Part shown: piece by piece, positions 47,192-57,134 of the stretch | How positions within the stretch are numbered: position 1 is the stretch's first letter | Layout of the letters: the number at the start of each line of letters is the position of its first letter | Assembly (NCBI RefSeq): GCF_000685355.1 | Contig: NZ_JHET01000006.1 | Coordinates: 62,001-126,000 of the forward strand | Direction of reading: 5' to 3' | Length of the DNA: 64,000 nt | Source of the DNA: Microbacterium sp. CH12i | GTDB taxonomy: Bacteria; Actinomycetota; Actinomycetes; Actinomycetales; Microbacteriaceae | The notes under the pieces: model-generated | The model's input: the letters and a program-made list of their open reading frames with translations, nothing else | Told to the model about the DNA's origin: nothing | Database searches by the model: none | Made by a program: the position numbers and the translations under genes

Positions 47192-48727
47192 ATGAGTGAA
47201 ACCGTTGTTGTCGGCGCCGCCCCACTGTCTCTGACCGAGGTCGTTGCTGTCATCCGTCGCGGCGCTCGCGTCGAGCTCGATGCCGCTGCTGTCGACCGCA
47301 TCGCACAGACCCGTAACGTGGTCGATGCGCTCGCCGCTGACCCCCACCCGCACTACGGTGTCTCCACCGGGTTCGGAGCGCTCGCGTCGACCTTCATCGC
47401 TCCCGATCGTCGGCACCAGTTGCAGGCCAGCCTGATCCGTTCGCACGCCGCCGGAACTGGCGACGAGGTAGAGCGCGAAGTCGTACGGGGGCTCCAGCTT
47501 TTGAGGCTGCAGACACTCTCTTCCGGTCGCACCGGTGTGCGTCCTGTCGTCGCTGAGAACTACGCGGCGATGCTGAATGCGCAGATCGTGCCGGTCGTGC
47601 GTGAATACGGGTCGCTCGGATGCTCGGGAGACCTCGCCCCGCTCGCGCACATCGCGCTCGCCGCGATGGGGGAGGGCGAGGTGCGTGATGCATCCGGTGC
47701 TCTGGTTGCGGCATCCGATGCCCTGGCGTCTGCCGGGATCGAACCGCTCGTGCTGGTTGAGAAGGAGGGGCTCGCTCTCATCAACGGCACGGACGGGATG
47801 CTGGGGATGCTCGTGCTTGCGCTGCACGACCTGGAGATGCTTCTCACCACGGCTGATCTCGCCGCAGCGATGTCGGTTGAGTCGCAGCTCGGCACCGACG
47901 CGGTGTTCGCCGCTGACCTGATGGCGCTTCGTCCGCAGACCGGGCAGGGGGAGTCCGCCGGGAATTTGCGGGCGTTTCTCGCTGATTCTCCAATGGTCGC
48001 CAGTCACGCGGGTCCCGAGGACGGCCGGGTACAGGACGCGTATTCGCTGCGCTGCTCGCCGCAGGTGCACGGCACCGCGCGAGACACGCTCGCACACGCG
48101 GCGACGATCGCATCGCGTGAGCTCGCCAGCGTCATCGACAATCCGGTGATCACGCTGGACGGACGCATCGAGTCGAATGGCAACTTCCATGGCGCACCGG
48201 TTGCCGCCGTCCTTGACTTTCTAGCGATCTCGGTCGCCGACGTTGCCTCCGTTTCGGAGCGTCGCACAGATCGTGCGCTGGATCCCGCCCGCAACCGCGG
48301 TCTACCACCATTCCTCGCCCACGAGGTTGGCGTCGACTCTGGGCTCATGATCGCGCAGTATGCCGCGGCGGGAATTGTGTCGGAGCTGAAGCGGCTCGCC
48401 GTTCCGGCATCCGTCGATTCGATTCCCTCGTCTGCGATGCAAGAAGACCACGTATCGATGGGATGGGCGGCTGCAAGGAAACTGCGCCGCGCGATCGACG
48501 GACTGACCCGAGTGCTGGCGATCGAAGTACTCACCGCCGCGCGCGCTCTCGACCTGCGCGCGCCGCTCGAAGCGGGGCCTGCGACCGGCGCCGTCCGTGA
48601 CCTGGTGCGCACCGTCGTCGAGGGGCCAGGACCCGATCGGTTTCTCTCGCCTGAGATCGAAGCCGTCACTGAACTCGTCCGATCGGGCGCTGTCGCCCGT
48701 ACTGCGAAGGAGAACGCGAATGTCTGA
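47192..48727 (+). CDS. hutH: Histidine ammonia-lyase HutH
   Basis: 511 residues. Deaminates histidine to urocanate. The MIO cofactor forms from residues 144-146, here Cys-Ser-Gly ([14 protein letters not shown]) instead of the usual Ala-Ser-Gly, a variant known from Streptomyces enzymes. Tyr55 in HYGVSTGFG is the second catalytic residue. First gene of hutH-hutU-hutI; the stop overlaps the hutU start. Confidence 0.95.
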   Translation: MSETVVVGAAPLSLTEVVAVIRRGARVELDAAAVDRIAQTRNVVDALAADPHPHYGVSTGFGALASTFIAPDRRHQLQASLIRSHAAGTGDEVEREVVRGLQLLRLQTLSSGRTGVRPVVAENYAAMLNAQIVPVVREYGSLGCSGDLAPLAHIALAAMGEGEVRDASGALVAASDALASAGIEPLVLVEKEGLALINGTDGMLGMLVLALHDLEMLLTTADLAAAMSVESQLGTDAVFAADLMALRPQTGQGESAGNLRAFLADSPMVASHAGPEDGRVQDAYSLRCSPQVHGTARDTLAHAATIASRELASVIDNPVITLDGRIESNGNFHGAPVAAVLDFLAISVADVASVSERRTDRALDPARNRGLPPFLAHEVGVDSGLMIAQYAAAGIVSELKRLAVPASVDSIPSSAMQEDHVSMGWAAARKLRRAIDGLTRVLAIEVLTAARALDLRAPLEAGPATGAVRDLVRTVVEGPGPDRFLSPEIEAVTELVRSGAVARTAKENANV

Positions 48728-50432
48728 TACTTCGATTCCTGAGGCTGGGATGCCGACCCCTGCTCCTCTGACAGGTTCACGGGGCGAAGGGCGAGGCGAC
48801 ATTCACGCCGCCCGCGGCCCAGAGCGCAGCGCGAAAAGCTGGGGCGCCGAAGCAGCAAAGCGCATGCTGATGAACAATCTCGATCCTGAGGTCGCCGAGC
48901 ACCCCGAAGATCTCGTTGTCTACGGCGGCACGGGCAAGGCTGCGCGTAACTGGGAGGCGTACGACGCCATCGTTCGCACGCTCGATGAGCTCGAGCCCGA
49001 CGAGACCCTGCTCGTGCAGTCCGGCAAGCCGGTTGGCGTGTTCCGCACGCACGAGTGGGCACCGCGGGTGCTCATCGCGAACTCGAACCTCGTCGGCGAC
49101 TGGGCGACGTGGCCGGAGTTCCGCCGCCTCGAGGCGCTCGGGCTGACAATGTACGGACAGATGACGGCCGGGTCGTGGATCTACATCGGCACACAGGGGA
49201 TTCTGCAGGGCACGTATGAGACCTTCGCGGCGGTCGCGCGCTCACTCGGTCGCGAGTCTCTTGCGGGGACGCTGACGCTGACCGGTGGCGCGGGCGGGAT
49301 GGGCGGGGCACAGCCCCTGGCCGTCACGATGAATGGGGGAGCAGTGCTCATCGTCGACGTCGACGAGACGCGTCTCGCGCGCCGGGTGGAGCATGGCTAC
49401 CTCGATGAATACACGACAGATCTTGATGCCGCGGTCGCTCGCGTCCTCGCCGCCAAAGACGCCGGCAACGCGCTGTCGGTCGGAGCCGTCGGCAATGCGG
49501 CAGAGGTTTTCCCGGAGCTGCATCGCCGCGGCATCCCGATCGACATAGTCACCGACCAGACCAGTGCGCACGATCCGCTGGCATATCTCCCTCTCGGGAT
49601 CTCGGTGGCAGATTGGAAGGGCGACGCCCAGCGCGACCCGGAGGGATTTACTCTGCGCGCGCGTGAGTCGATGGCCGCGCACGTGGCCGCGATGGTGGCT
49701 TTTCAGGATGCTGGCGCCGCGGTCTTCGACTACGGCAACTCGATTCGCCGCGAGGCAGAGCTGGGTGGCTTCGAGCGGGCCTTCGCGTTCCCCGGGTTCG
49801 TGCCGGCGTACATTCGCCCGCTGTTCGCGGAGGGCAAGGGGCCGTTCCGCTGGGTCGCGCTTTCCGGTGATCCCGCCGATATCGCCGCTACCGACCGCGC
49901 GGTGAAGGAGCTGTTTCCCGAAGACGCCGCCCTTCATCGCTGGTTGGAGCAGGCCGCAGAGAAGGTGCGCTTCGAGGGGCTGCCGGCCCGCATCTGCTGG
50001 CTGGGCTACAAAGAGCGGCACCTCGCCGGATTGAAATTCAACGAGATGGTGGCGTCGGGTGAGCTGAAGGCGCCGATCGTCATTGGCCGTGATCACCTGG
50101 ATGCCGGCTCCGTTGCTTCGCCGTACCGCGAGACCGAGGCGATGGCTGACGGCTCAGATGCAATTGCTGACTGGCCGCTGTTGAACGCACTACTCAATAC
50201 CGCGTCGGGGGCGTCGTGGGTGTCGCTGCATCATGGCGGCGGGGTCGGGATCGGTCGCAGCATCCATGCCGGTCAGGTCACCGTCGCAGACGGCACCGCG
50301 CTCGCCGCAGAGAAGCTCGAGCGGGTCCTCACCAACGACCCCGGCACCGGCGTCATGCGTCACGTGGATGCCGGGTACGAGCGTGCCCGCGAGGTCGCCC
50401 GCGAACGCGGACTCAAAGTGCCGATGCTCTGA
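48720..50432 (+). CDS. hutU: Urocanate hydratase HutU
   Basis: 570 residues. Adds water to urocanate to give imidazolone propionate, using tightly bound [23 protein letters not shown] and [12 protein letters not shown] near the N-terminus, [13 protein letters not shown] as NAD loop, and the C-terminal [13 protein letters not shown]. Overlaps hutH by 8 bases and ends TGATG into hutI. Confidence 0.95.
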   Translation: MSDTSIPEAGMPTPAPLTGSRGEGRGDIHAARGPERSAKSWGAEAAKRMLMNNLDPEVAEHPEDLVVYGGTGKAARNWEAYDAIVRTLDELEPDETLLVQSGKPVGVFRTHEWAPRVLIANSNLVGDWATWPEFRRLEALGLTMYGQMTAGSWIYIGTQGILQGTYETFAAVARSLGRESLAGTLTLTGGAGGMGGAQPLAVTMNGGAVLIVDVDETRLARRVEHGYLDEYTTDLDAAVARVLAAKDAGNALSVGAVGNAAEVFPELHRRGIPIDIVTDQTSAHDPLAYLPLGISVADWKGDAQRDPEGFTLRARESMAAHVAAMVAFQDAGAAVFDYGNSIRREAELGGFERAFAFPGFVPAYIRPLFAEGKGPFRWVALSGDPADIAATDRAVKELFPEDAALHRWLEQAAEKVRFEGLPARICWLGYKERHLAGLKFNEMVASGELKAPIVIGRDHLDAGSVASPYRETEAMADGSDAIADWPLLNALLNTASGASWVSLHHGGGVGIGRSIHAGQVTVADGTALAAEKLERVLTNDPGTGVMRHVDAGYERAREVARERGLKVPML

Positions 50433-51589
50433 TGCGCACCCTCATCACGAACATCGGGGAGCTGACGACCAACTCGGACGCCGGGATGCTGCATGATGCC
50501 GCAGTCCTGATCGAGGGCGGCCGCATCGCGTGGGTGGGATCGGCTGCCGAGGCTCCGTCTGCGGCTGACACGGTCGACGTCGGCGGGCGCGCCGTCATCC
50601 CCGGTTTCGTCGACAGCCACAGCCACCTCGTGTTCGCCGGCGATCGTGCGGCAGAATTCGAAGCGCGGATGGCGGGGGAGAAGTATGCCGCTGGTGGCAT
50701 TCGATCCACCGTCGTGGCCACACGTGCCGCATCCGACGATGAGCTGCGCTCTCGTCTCCGCGGTTTCATCGCCGAACTACTCGCCCAGGGCACGACGACC
50801 ATCGAGATCAAGAGCGGGTATGGACTCTCCGTGGCCGACGAAGAGCGTCTCGTGCGCCTTGCGGCTGAGGTCACGCCTGAGGTCACATTCCTTGGAGCGC
50901 ATGTTGTTCCTGGCGAGTATGTCGATCGCTCCGACGAGTATGTAGATCTGGTCACCGGCGCAATGCTGGATGCCTGCGCCCCGCACTCACGTTGGATCGA
51001 CGTTTTCTGCGAGACCGGCGCATTCACCGTTGAGCAGTCGCGCCGTGTGCTTGAAGCAGGAATCGTGCGCGGTCTCGTCCCGCGCGTGCACGCCAGCCAG
51101 CTCGGCCCCGGTGAGGGTGTGCGACTCGCGGTTGAGCTGGGCGCGGCATCCGTTGACCATGGCACCTACCTCACCGATGGCGACGTCGCTGCGCTCGCGG
51201 CATCCGACACTGTGCTCACGCTGCTACCAGGTGTTGAATTCTCCACGCGACAGCCGTACCCCGATGCGCGTCGACTCATCGATGCCGGGGTGACGGTGGC
51301 GCTGGCATGCGACACGAACCCCGGGTCGAGTTTCACCTCGTCTATGCCGTTTTGCATAGCAATTGCCGTGCGCGACATGGGCATGACGCCGGTCGAAGCG
51401 CTCTGGTCGGCAACGGCTGGCGGTGCTCGTGCGCTGCGCCGTGATGATGTCGGGCTCATCGCACCGGGTGCGCGTGCTGACCTCGTGCTTCTGGATGCTC
51501 CGACGCACGTGCACCTGGCATATCGCCCGGGCGTTCCACTGGTTCACACTGTCTGGAAGGACGGGGTGCGCGCCGGTCACCGTTCATAA
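50432..51589 (+). CDS. hutI: Imidazolonepropionase HutI
   Basis: 385 residues. Metal amidohydrolase that opens the imidazolone ring to N-formimino-glutamate. [14 protein letters not shown] supplies HxH, EIKSGYGL and [10 protein letters not shown] further ligands, and ACDTNPGSS the catalytic Asp. One-base overlap with hutU (TGATG). The next hut gene is hutG at 52899, opposite strand, beyond a toxin-antitoxin pair. Confidence 0.95.
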   Translation: MRTLITNIGELTTNSDAGMLHDAAVLIEGGRIAWVGSAAEAPSAADTVDVGGRAVIPGFVDSHSHLVFAGDRAAEFEARMAGEKYAAGGIRSTVVATRAASDDELRSRLRGFIAELLAQGTTTIEIKSGYGLSVADEERLVRLAAEVTPEVTFLGAHVVPGEYVDRSDEYVDLVTGAMLDACAPHSRWIDVFCETGAFTVEQSRRVLEAGIVRGLVPRVHASQLGPGEGVRLAVELGAASVDHGTYLTDGDVAALAASDTVLTLLPGVEFSTRQPYPDARRLIDAGVTVALACDTNPGSSFTSSMPFCIAIAVRDMGMTPVEALWSATAGGARALRRDDVGLIAPGARADLVLLDAPTHVHLAYRPGVPLVHTVWKDGVRAGHRS

Positions 51590-52058
51590 CTCATCAAGAC
51601 CCGCGCCAAAACGGCGAGAATCCGCCGGAAAGGGTTACTTCCGTGCAGTCCTGGAGGAGTTATGAACGCGGGCGGCAGCACTCCTGGTTTCAGGCCGGGG
51701 ATGCCTGGACACGCTGGTCGTCGAGGCCCCTTCATGATGAACGGTGACGACCCCACGCTCAGCCAGATCCTTCATGATCGATTGCTTTGCGTAACCCGCC
51801 ATCAGCCATCTCGGAAGCGACTTCCTGGCGTTCTTGGGGTCAGCAATGCGGTCGCCGCTGACTCTAATGGAGGGACGTAGCCGGCCTGCCCCAGCGTGAC
51901 CGCAGGAAGAGACATCCCACGGCGATCCCGTCTCGTATCCCTACGGATTCGAGACGCCTCGTGCAGCAGTCCCGTCCGTATGTCAGCGCGTACGCTGCCC
52001 GCCATGAATCGGATGCAAGACCAGATGCGCATTGACACGCGACGCACCAAGAGTGTAC
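51590..52058. other. Intergenic stretch after hutI, no gene supported
   Basis: About 470 bases. A possible ORF at 51662-51880 has GGAGG before its ATG, but its product looks like no protein family and base composition is mixed. The rest contains short fragments in several frames that look like decayed coding sequence. I see no IS ends or tRNA; the region separates hutI from an acquired-looking toxin-antitoxin pair. Confidence 0.5.
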
Positions 52059-52078
52059 TTCCGAATACATTCCGAATA
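52059..52078 (+). promoter_or_regulatory. Direct repeat upstream of antitoxin, candidate operator
   Basis: TTCCGAATA at 52059-52067 and 52070-52078, period 11 bases, about one helix turn. Overlaps the -10 TAGATT (52077-52082). Suited to binding by the antitoxin or the toxin-antitoxin complex. Confidence 0.5.
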
Positions 52079-52088
52079 GATTGTGATC

Positions 52089-52547
52089 ATGACTCTCCTC
52101 CACGGCGTCGGTACGACGACTCGGCGCTCATCCGACCTGAGCAAGCACTCCGCAGACGTATTCGCCGAGGCGGAGAAGCACCCGGTCCGGGTCACCCGGC
52201 GCGACGGTGAGACTCTCGTGTTGATGTCTCAACGCGAGGTAGATGCGCGCGCGCTGCTTTTGCAGTTCGCGGCGGACCTCATCACCGTCACGCTCGACGA
52301 CGAAGGCACGCTCGCCTCGCGCATGGCTCGAAAGTTCGAGTGGATGCTCGCCTTGTCGGATGCAGATCAGGCGAGCTGCGCACGGGATCTCGTCGACGCC
52401 GCGCGAGCATCCTTCTCCACTGGGCAGGCTCATCTCGCAGTGGCAGAGCTCACCTCCTGGCGTGAGACCGCGACGGCGATCGCCGCGGGCCTCACAGCGT
52501 CACCAGTCGAGTGGCTCGAATTCCAAATGCCGGTCGAGCGCCCCTGA
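52089..52547 (+). CDS. Type II antitoxin, Phd/YefM-like
   Basis: 152 residues. The N-terminal half, with DLSKHSADVFAEAEKHPV and VTRRDGETLVLMSQREVD, is the Phd/YefM DNA-binding domain; the C-terminal half is helical and probably wraps the toxin. ATG at 52089 is 6 bases past TAGATT, so the transcript is probably leaderless; a GTG at 52083 is in frame. Followed directly by the toxin gene. Confidence 0.82.
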   Translation: MTLLHGVGTTTRRSSDLSKHSADVFAEAEKHPVRVTRRDGETLVLMSQREVDARALLLQFAADLITVTLDDEGTLASRMARKFEWMLALSDADQASCARDLVDAARASFSTGQAHLAVAELTSWRETATAIAAGLTASPVEWLEFQMPVERP

Positions 52548-52549
52548 TC

Positions 52550-52894
52550 GTGCCGAAGAACGACCAGGTCCCGAGACCGACGAAGAAGTCTGAATACACG
52601 ATCTGTTTCGCATCAGTCAGCGCGCAGAGAGGATGGCGGGATTTGGTCGCGACAATTCGTGGGCCCTTAGCGGACTCGTGGGACTTCCTGACCCGGACGC
52701 CGACGGAACGCACTCCGACGAACTACCCGCTGAAGGGCGAAGAACTTGGCAGGATCACGCGCGGCGGTAGGAGCTATGTGCGCTGGCAGCACAAGCCGAC
52801 TGCTCAAGGCGATGCGCGCATCTGGTTCTATATCGACGGCCAGACCATCTTCCTCGAGCAGGTGCACACCAAGCATCCGAACCAAACGACGTAG
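52550..52894 (+). CDS. Type II toxin, RelE/ParE-like
   Basis: 114 residues from GTG at 52550, two bases after the antitoxin stop. Core contains RGWRDLVATIRGPLADSWD and the beta strands YPLKGEELGRIT, YVRWQHK, ARIWFYIDGQTIFLEQVHT. The ARIWFYIDG strand and the final HTKHPNQT are standard for these actinobacterial RelE-family toxins, which cleave mRNA on the ribosome. A GTG at 52511 would overlap the antitoxin. The pair lies between hutI and hutG. Confidence 0.82.
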   Translation: MPKNDQVPRPTKKSEYTICFASVSAQRGWRDLVATIRGPLADSWDFLTRTPTERTPTNYPLKGEELGRITRGGRSYVRWQHKPTAQGDARIWFYIDGQTIFLEQVHTKHPNQTT

Positions 52895-52898
52895 AGGC

Positions 52899-53801
52899 CT
52901 AAGCAGCGGCCCGAGACGCAACCCCCGCGAGCAACTCCAACACGCAGAGGGCGGTAAGGCGCACCGTCCGGGCGTCTTCAGTATCGGCGGTCGCATCGAC
53001 CTCAACGAGGTCGGCGCTTACCACACGTGAGTCAGACGCCACCGCACGCGTGAGCGCCCGCAGCTCCCACGCAGCGAGCCCACCCGGAACGCTCGCCGGG
53101 CACCCCGGCGCGACCGAGCGATCGCACACGTCCACATCAACGTCCAGATGGATGCGCGGTGACGAGCCGGCACCGGCGACCTCGAGAGCTTCGGTCACAA
53201 CCTCGTCGATGCCGCGCCCGCGTACCTCGTCGAGAGTAATTACCCGGATACCCCAGTCGTGCGCACGCTGCGCATACGCTGCCGAGTTCGCGAAGTCGGC
53301 GATCCCGATCTGCACGATCCTGGTCGGATCGATCCGAGCGCCCTCCGGAGCATCCTCAACCAGCCGCCGCACCGGCGACCCGTTAGAGATACCGTCACGC
53401 AGGTCGAAGTGCGCGTCGAAGGTGATCAGCCCTGTCGCGCCAGCCCCCTGAGCCACCGGATAGGTGACGGAGTTGTCACCACCCAGCGCAATCACGAATG
53501 CCGGAACCAGCCCGCGCACTCGGTCGATAACGGATGCTATCCCCGCCTCGCTATCGGGCTCGGCGATGTCGCCGGCATCCGCAATGCGCAGCACATCATT
53601 CAGATCAACCACTGGCGGGCCCATCAGCGTCGCGCTGTAACGAGACAGAGCTCCGCGCACTGCAGCTGGAGTCGCGTGCGCGCCGGTCGGTGACAGTGAT
53701 GTCCGCCAGGCCGGAACGCCGAGCAGCACAGCGTCGGCGTTGCCATCGAATGCTGGCCAATCACCCGCACGGGGCCAAAACGGATCGTGTGGGAGGGCCA
53801 T
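52899..53801 (-). CDS. hutG: Arginase-family formimidoylglutamase HutG
   Basis: 300 residues. Ureohydrolase fold with GGDNSVTYPV, the dinuclear Mn ligands in FDAHFDLRDG and HLDVDVDVCD, and SADLVEVD. Hydrolyses N-formimino-glutamate to glutamate plus formamide, the last hut step. The assignment to HutG rather than agmatinase rests on the adjacent hutHUI genes. Opposite in strand to hutHUI. Confidence 0.82.
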   Translation of the reverse strand: MALPHDPFWPRAGDWPAFDGNADAVLLGVPAWRTSLSPTGAHATPAAVRGALSRYSATLMGPPVVDLNDVLRIADAGDIAEPDSEAGIASVIDRVRGLVPAFVIALGGDNSVTYPVAQGAGATGLITFDAHFDLRDGISNGSPVRRLVEDAPEGARIDPTRIVQIGIADFANSAAYAQRAHDWGIRVITLDEVRGRGIDEVVTEALEVAGAGSSPRIHLDVDVDVCDRSVAPGCPASVPGGLAAWELRALTRAVASDSRVVSADLVEVDATADTEDARTVRLTALCVLELLAGVASRAAA

Positions 53802-53815
53802 TGGGTTCTCCTGTC

Positions 53816-55092
53816 TCAGACGCCGGGAATGATGGCGTGCGCGATCGTGAAGATCGCTAGACCCGCAAGGCTCCGACGACCGTGCCGTTCAGACGGATGT
53901 ACTGCAGGTCGCGTCCGACCATGAGCTCGATCTTCTCGGTGGTCTCAGCCGGATCCCAGCGCTCAACTGTGTCGGTAATGATCGACGCGATGTCGTGCCG
54001 GTACCGATCGACGAGGAAGACCGCGGCCTCCGACACCCAGCTGTCGACGCGCTTCTGCAGCGTGGCATCCGTCGTCAACCGTTCGCCGATCTCTTGCACA
54101 GCCTGGGCCGCGCGCACCCGCAGGCCACTCTGAGGATCGGCGAGCGCAGTCAGCAAGCCAGCTTTTGCGGTGTTCCATGCTTCGGCCGCCAACGCACCGA
54201 CACGCGGACTGTCGAACAGTGACGCCTTGGCATTTTCGAGCTTCGCGCGCGTCGTCTCATCGTTCTGCAGGTTGTCGGCCAGCCGACCCAGATAGCCGTC
54301 GATTGCGAGGCGTGCCGGATGCCGATGATCGGCCTGCACGGCATGAACGAACTTGACGGCCTCGTGGTAAACCGTGTCGTCGACGAAACGATGAGCAAGC
54401 TTCGGAACCCACCCCGGCAACCGGCGCGAGACTAGTCCGGTGAAAGAGGACGCGTTCGACTCCAGCCACGCGGCAATACTGTCGGCTGCGAGATCAACGG
54501 CGCCGTGATGCGCATCCGCCTCGACGATTTTCTCTAGCCAGGCACCGGCCGGCGGCCCCCATTCGGGGGACACCAAGTGTTCGCGGGCGAGATCCGTGAT
54601 CAGGTCGCGCACGTCGTCGTCGCTGAGCGCCTTGAGTACTCCGGTGGCGATTGACGCGCCTTCGGCGGCCACGCGCTCGGCGTGCGGCGTCTGCTGCAGC
54701 CACTCGCCAGCACGATGCGCGATCGCCGTACTCGCGAGCTTCGTGCGCACCACGTCCGCTGCCAGGAAGTTCGTCTCCACAAACTCGCCCAGGGTGCGGC
54801 CGATCTCATCCTTGCGGTTCGGGATGATCGCCGTGTGCGGAATCGGGAGGCCGAGGGGACGGCGGAACAGGGCCGTCACCGCGAACCAGTCCGCCAGCGC
54901 GCCGACCATGCCACCTTCTGCGGCCGCACGAACATACGCCAGCCACGGATACCGGCTCTGCAGCCAGAACGCGATCACGAACGCGATCGCCATGAACACC
55001 AGTGCGCCGACGGCAATCGCCTTCATCATTCGCAGGGCGCGCAGGCGTTCCTGATCGGCGGGGGAGAGCAGGGCCATCGGGGTACGCGGCAT
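53816..55092 (-). CDS. DUF445 membrane protein (one probable frameshift)
   Basis: About 425 residues after repair. One helix at each end, with the DUF445 (YjiN) repeats between: GGMVGALADWFAVTALFRRP near the N-terminus and LMVGRDLQYIRLNGTVVGAL before the last helix. One G is missing at about 53866 (GCCTTGCGGG should be GCCTTGGCGGG), which restores the C-terminal helix AIFTIAHAII. Start ATG 55092. Function of the family is unknown. Fourteen bases before hutG on the same strand. Confidence 0.88.
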
Positions 55093-55149
55093 GTGGTTCA
55101 TCCTCGCATGCGAGGCGACTGCTGTGGCCGACCGAGGTACCCTCGAATC

Positions 55150-55422
55150 GTGATCGAAGACATCAAGAAGCGCGCCCTGCACCGCACCAGCATCCTCGAG
55201 GGGCAACTGCGGGGAGTCACTCGGATGATCGAGAGCGAGGAATACTGCATGGACATCATCACGCAGTCTCGCGCGATCCAGAAGTCTCTCGAGTCCCTCA
55301 ACCGCCTCCTGCTCGAGAACCATCTGCGCACCCACGTGACGCACATGTTCGAGCAGGGCGGCGAAGAGCGCGAGCAGGCCGTCGGTGAACTACTGAAGGC
55401 CTTCGACTTCGACTCGAAGTAG
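55150..55422 (+). CDS. CsoR/RcnR-family (DUF156) metal- or sulfur-sensing regulator
   Basis: 90 residues. Helical DUF156 protein: HRTSILEGQLRGVTRMIESE, then EEYCMDIITQS with the first ligand Cys, and LLENHLRTHVTHM with two His. In CsoR the last position is Cys, so this protein has a Cys-His-His set as RcnR-type Ni/Co sensors do, without their N-terminal His. It probably represses a nearby gene, either the divergent DUF445 gene or one elsewhere. GTG start 55150. Confidence 0.87.
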   Translation: MIEDIKKRALHRTSILEGQLRGVTRMIESEEYCMDIITQSRAIQKSLESLNRLLLENHLRTHVTHMFEQGGEEREQAVGELLKAFDFDSK

Positions 55423-55426
55423 CCCC

Positions 55427-56982
55427 TCAGCGCGCCTCGGGCTCAGACGCCTTTGCGTCGAAGACTTCACCCTCCATTGCGTCGTAACCCTCGGTCTGCG
55501 GGTCGCCGTGCTGCCCACCGGATAGCGCGTATTCTTCCTCCGGTGAAAGCACGAGACGGTGCCGGAAGAAGACCGCGAACCCGATCAGGATGATCGCGTA
55601 GACGATCGCAATCGCGATGATGGCGGGTAGGAACGTGGGGTTCAGTAGGAAGCCCACGAAGATGAGCGCCGCGATGACGAGCGCAACGGCTGCTCCCGGC
55701 ACGCCCCACGGGCTGCGGTACGGGCGATCGGCGTTCGGGTACCTGCGGCGCAGAATAATGAACGAGATCAGCTGCAGGCCGTAGGCCAGCACGGCGCCCC
55801 ACACGGCGATGTTCAGCACGATCGCGCCAGCAACAGCGCCGATGCCCTCAGTGCCGAGGACGTCGAGTGCGACAAGGGCGATGAAGCCGATCCCGGCGCC
55901 GACGGTTAGTGCGACCCATGGGGTCTGACGCTTTCCGGTGAGCGAGAGGAAACGCGGGTAGTAGCCAGCACGAGAGAGTGAGTACATGTTGCGGCCGTAG
56001 GCGAACATGATGCCCTGCAGCGATGCCAGCAGACCGATCAGCGCGAACAGCGCGAGCACGGCGGCGAGCTGATCTCCGACGATTGCGCGGAAGCCGTCCA
56101 GCAGTGGCTCTCCGGCGGTGCCGGTGGCCTCTGCTCCCAGTACACCGGTGTTAAGGAACAGCACGAGCAGGCCGGTGATGATCAGCGTGCCACGTGCCAG
56201 AATCCGGCCTTGGGGATGTCGCGGGTGGGGTTCATCGATTCTTCCGCTGCGAGCGGCAGCTCTTCGATGCCGAGGAAGAACCACATCGCAAACGGCAGTG
56301 CGAACAGGATCGGCAGCACACCGTGCGGGAGGAATGCAGTCTGGCCGGGGTCGGGGACGATGTCCCAGAGGGCAGCCCAGCTGAACGCGCCAGAGAAAAG
56401 CGCCATCGCAGAGAACACCAGGATGATGCCGATCGAGATCACCGAGACGATGATCGCGAAGCGGAACGAGATCGCGGCGCCCGCAGCATTGAGCGAGATG
56501 AAGGCAACGTAGAGAATGAGGTACCAGAGCCAGCTGGGCAGGCTGAGCCCGAGCAGTTCGGAAGTGATTCCGTCGGCGTACGAGGCGGAGAAGTAGACGA
56601 TCACCGCAGTGGTTGCCACATACTCGATCGTCTCTGCGGCTCCGGTCACTAGACCGCCCCACGGGCCCATCGCCGAGCGGGCGAACGAGTAGGCGCCGCC
56701 GGTGTGCGGCATCGCCGAGGCCATCTCGCCGATTGCGAAGATCATCCCGTAGTACATGACGACGAGGATGGCGAAGGCAATCAGCATCCCGCCGAAGCCG
56801 GCGAAGTCGATTCCGAAGTTCCACCCGGAGAAGTCACCAGAGATGACCGCTCCGACAGCAAGGCCCCACAACCCCCAGAGGCCTGCGCTGCGCTTCAGCT
56901 TCCGCTTCGCGAAGTATTCGTTTCCGGCTCGTGTATAGGTCGCACCAGCGACCTTGCGGGACCCACTGTTTTGCTCAGACAT
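55427..56982 (-). CDS. APC-family amino acid/amine permease, ethanolamine-permease-like (one probable frameshift)
   Basis: About 518 residues when repaired, twelve membrane helices. GLWGLWGLAVGAVISGDFSG and ASAMPHTGGAYSFARSAMGP are typical of the ethanolamine permease (Eat) branch of the APC superfamily. The frame is lost at about 56204, where one G is missing in the minus-strand GCCGGATTCTGG; the second half then reads ILARGTLIITGLLVLF. ATG 56982 is preceded by GGAG. Divergent from the glutamine-synthetase-like gene, which suggests it imports the cluster's amine. Confidence 0.88.
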
Positions 56983-57045
56983 CCGAACTCCGTTCGCACG
57001 TGGACAGACGCGGGCTGCGTCTTGCACGAGATTGTGACAGCTATT

Positions 57046-57062
57046 GGTAGGTTGCGTCTACC
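57046..57062 (+). promoter_or_regulatory. Inverted repeat in the permease/ligase intergenic region
   Basis: GGTAG-N7-CTACC between the two divergent genes of the amine cluster. A candidate site for the GntR-type regulator at 61440. Confidence 0.45.
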
Positions 57063-57134
57063 TTTAGATTGAAAAGTGTTCTAGGGTGCGAAGAGCTCGG
57101 ACGAACGTCGGGCGAAGACAGACGGGAGCCGAGC

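Noticed and set aside
46826..48190. Long minus-strand ORF (454 codons) opposite hutH
   Set aside because: Shadow frame of high-GC coding sequence; hutH on the plus strand has full family motifs.
51662..51880. 72-codon ORF after hutI
   Set aside because: It has GGAGG before ATG, but the sequence has no ordered pattern or recognisable homology; kept only as part of the intergenic note.
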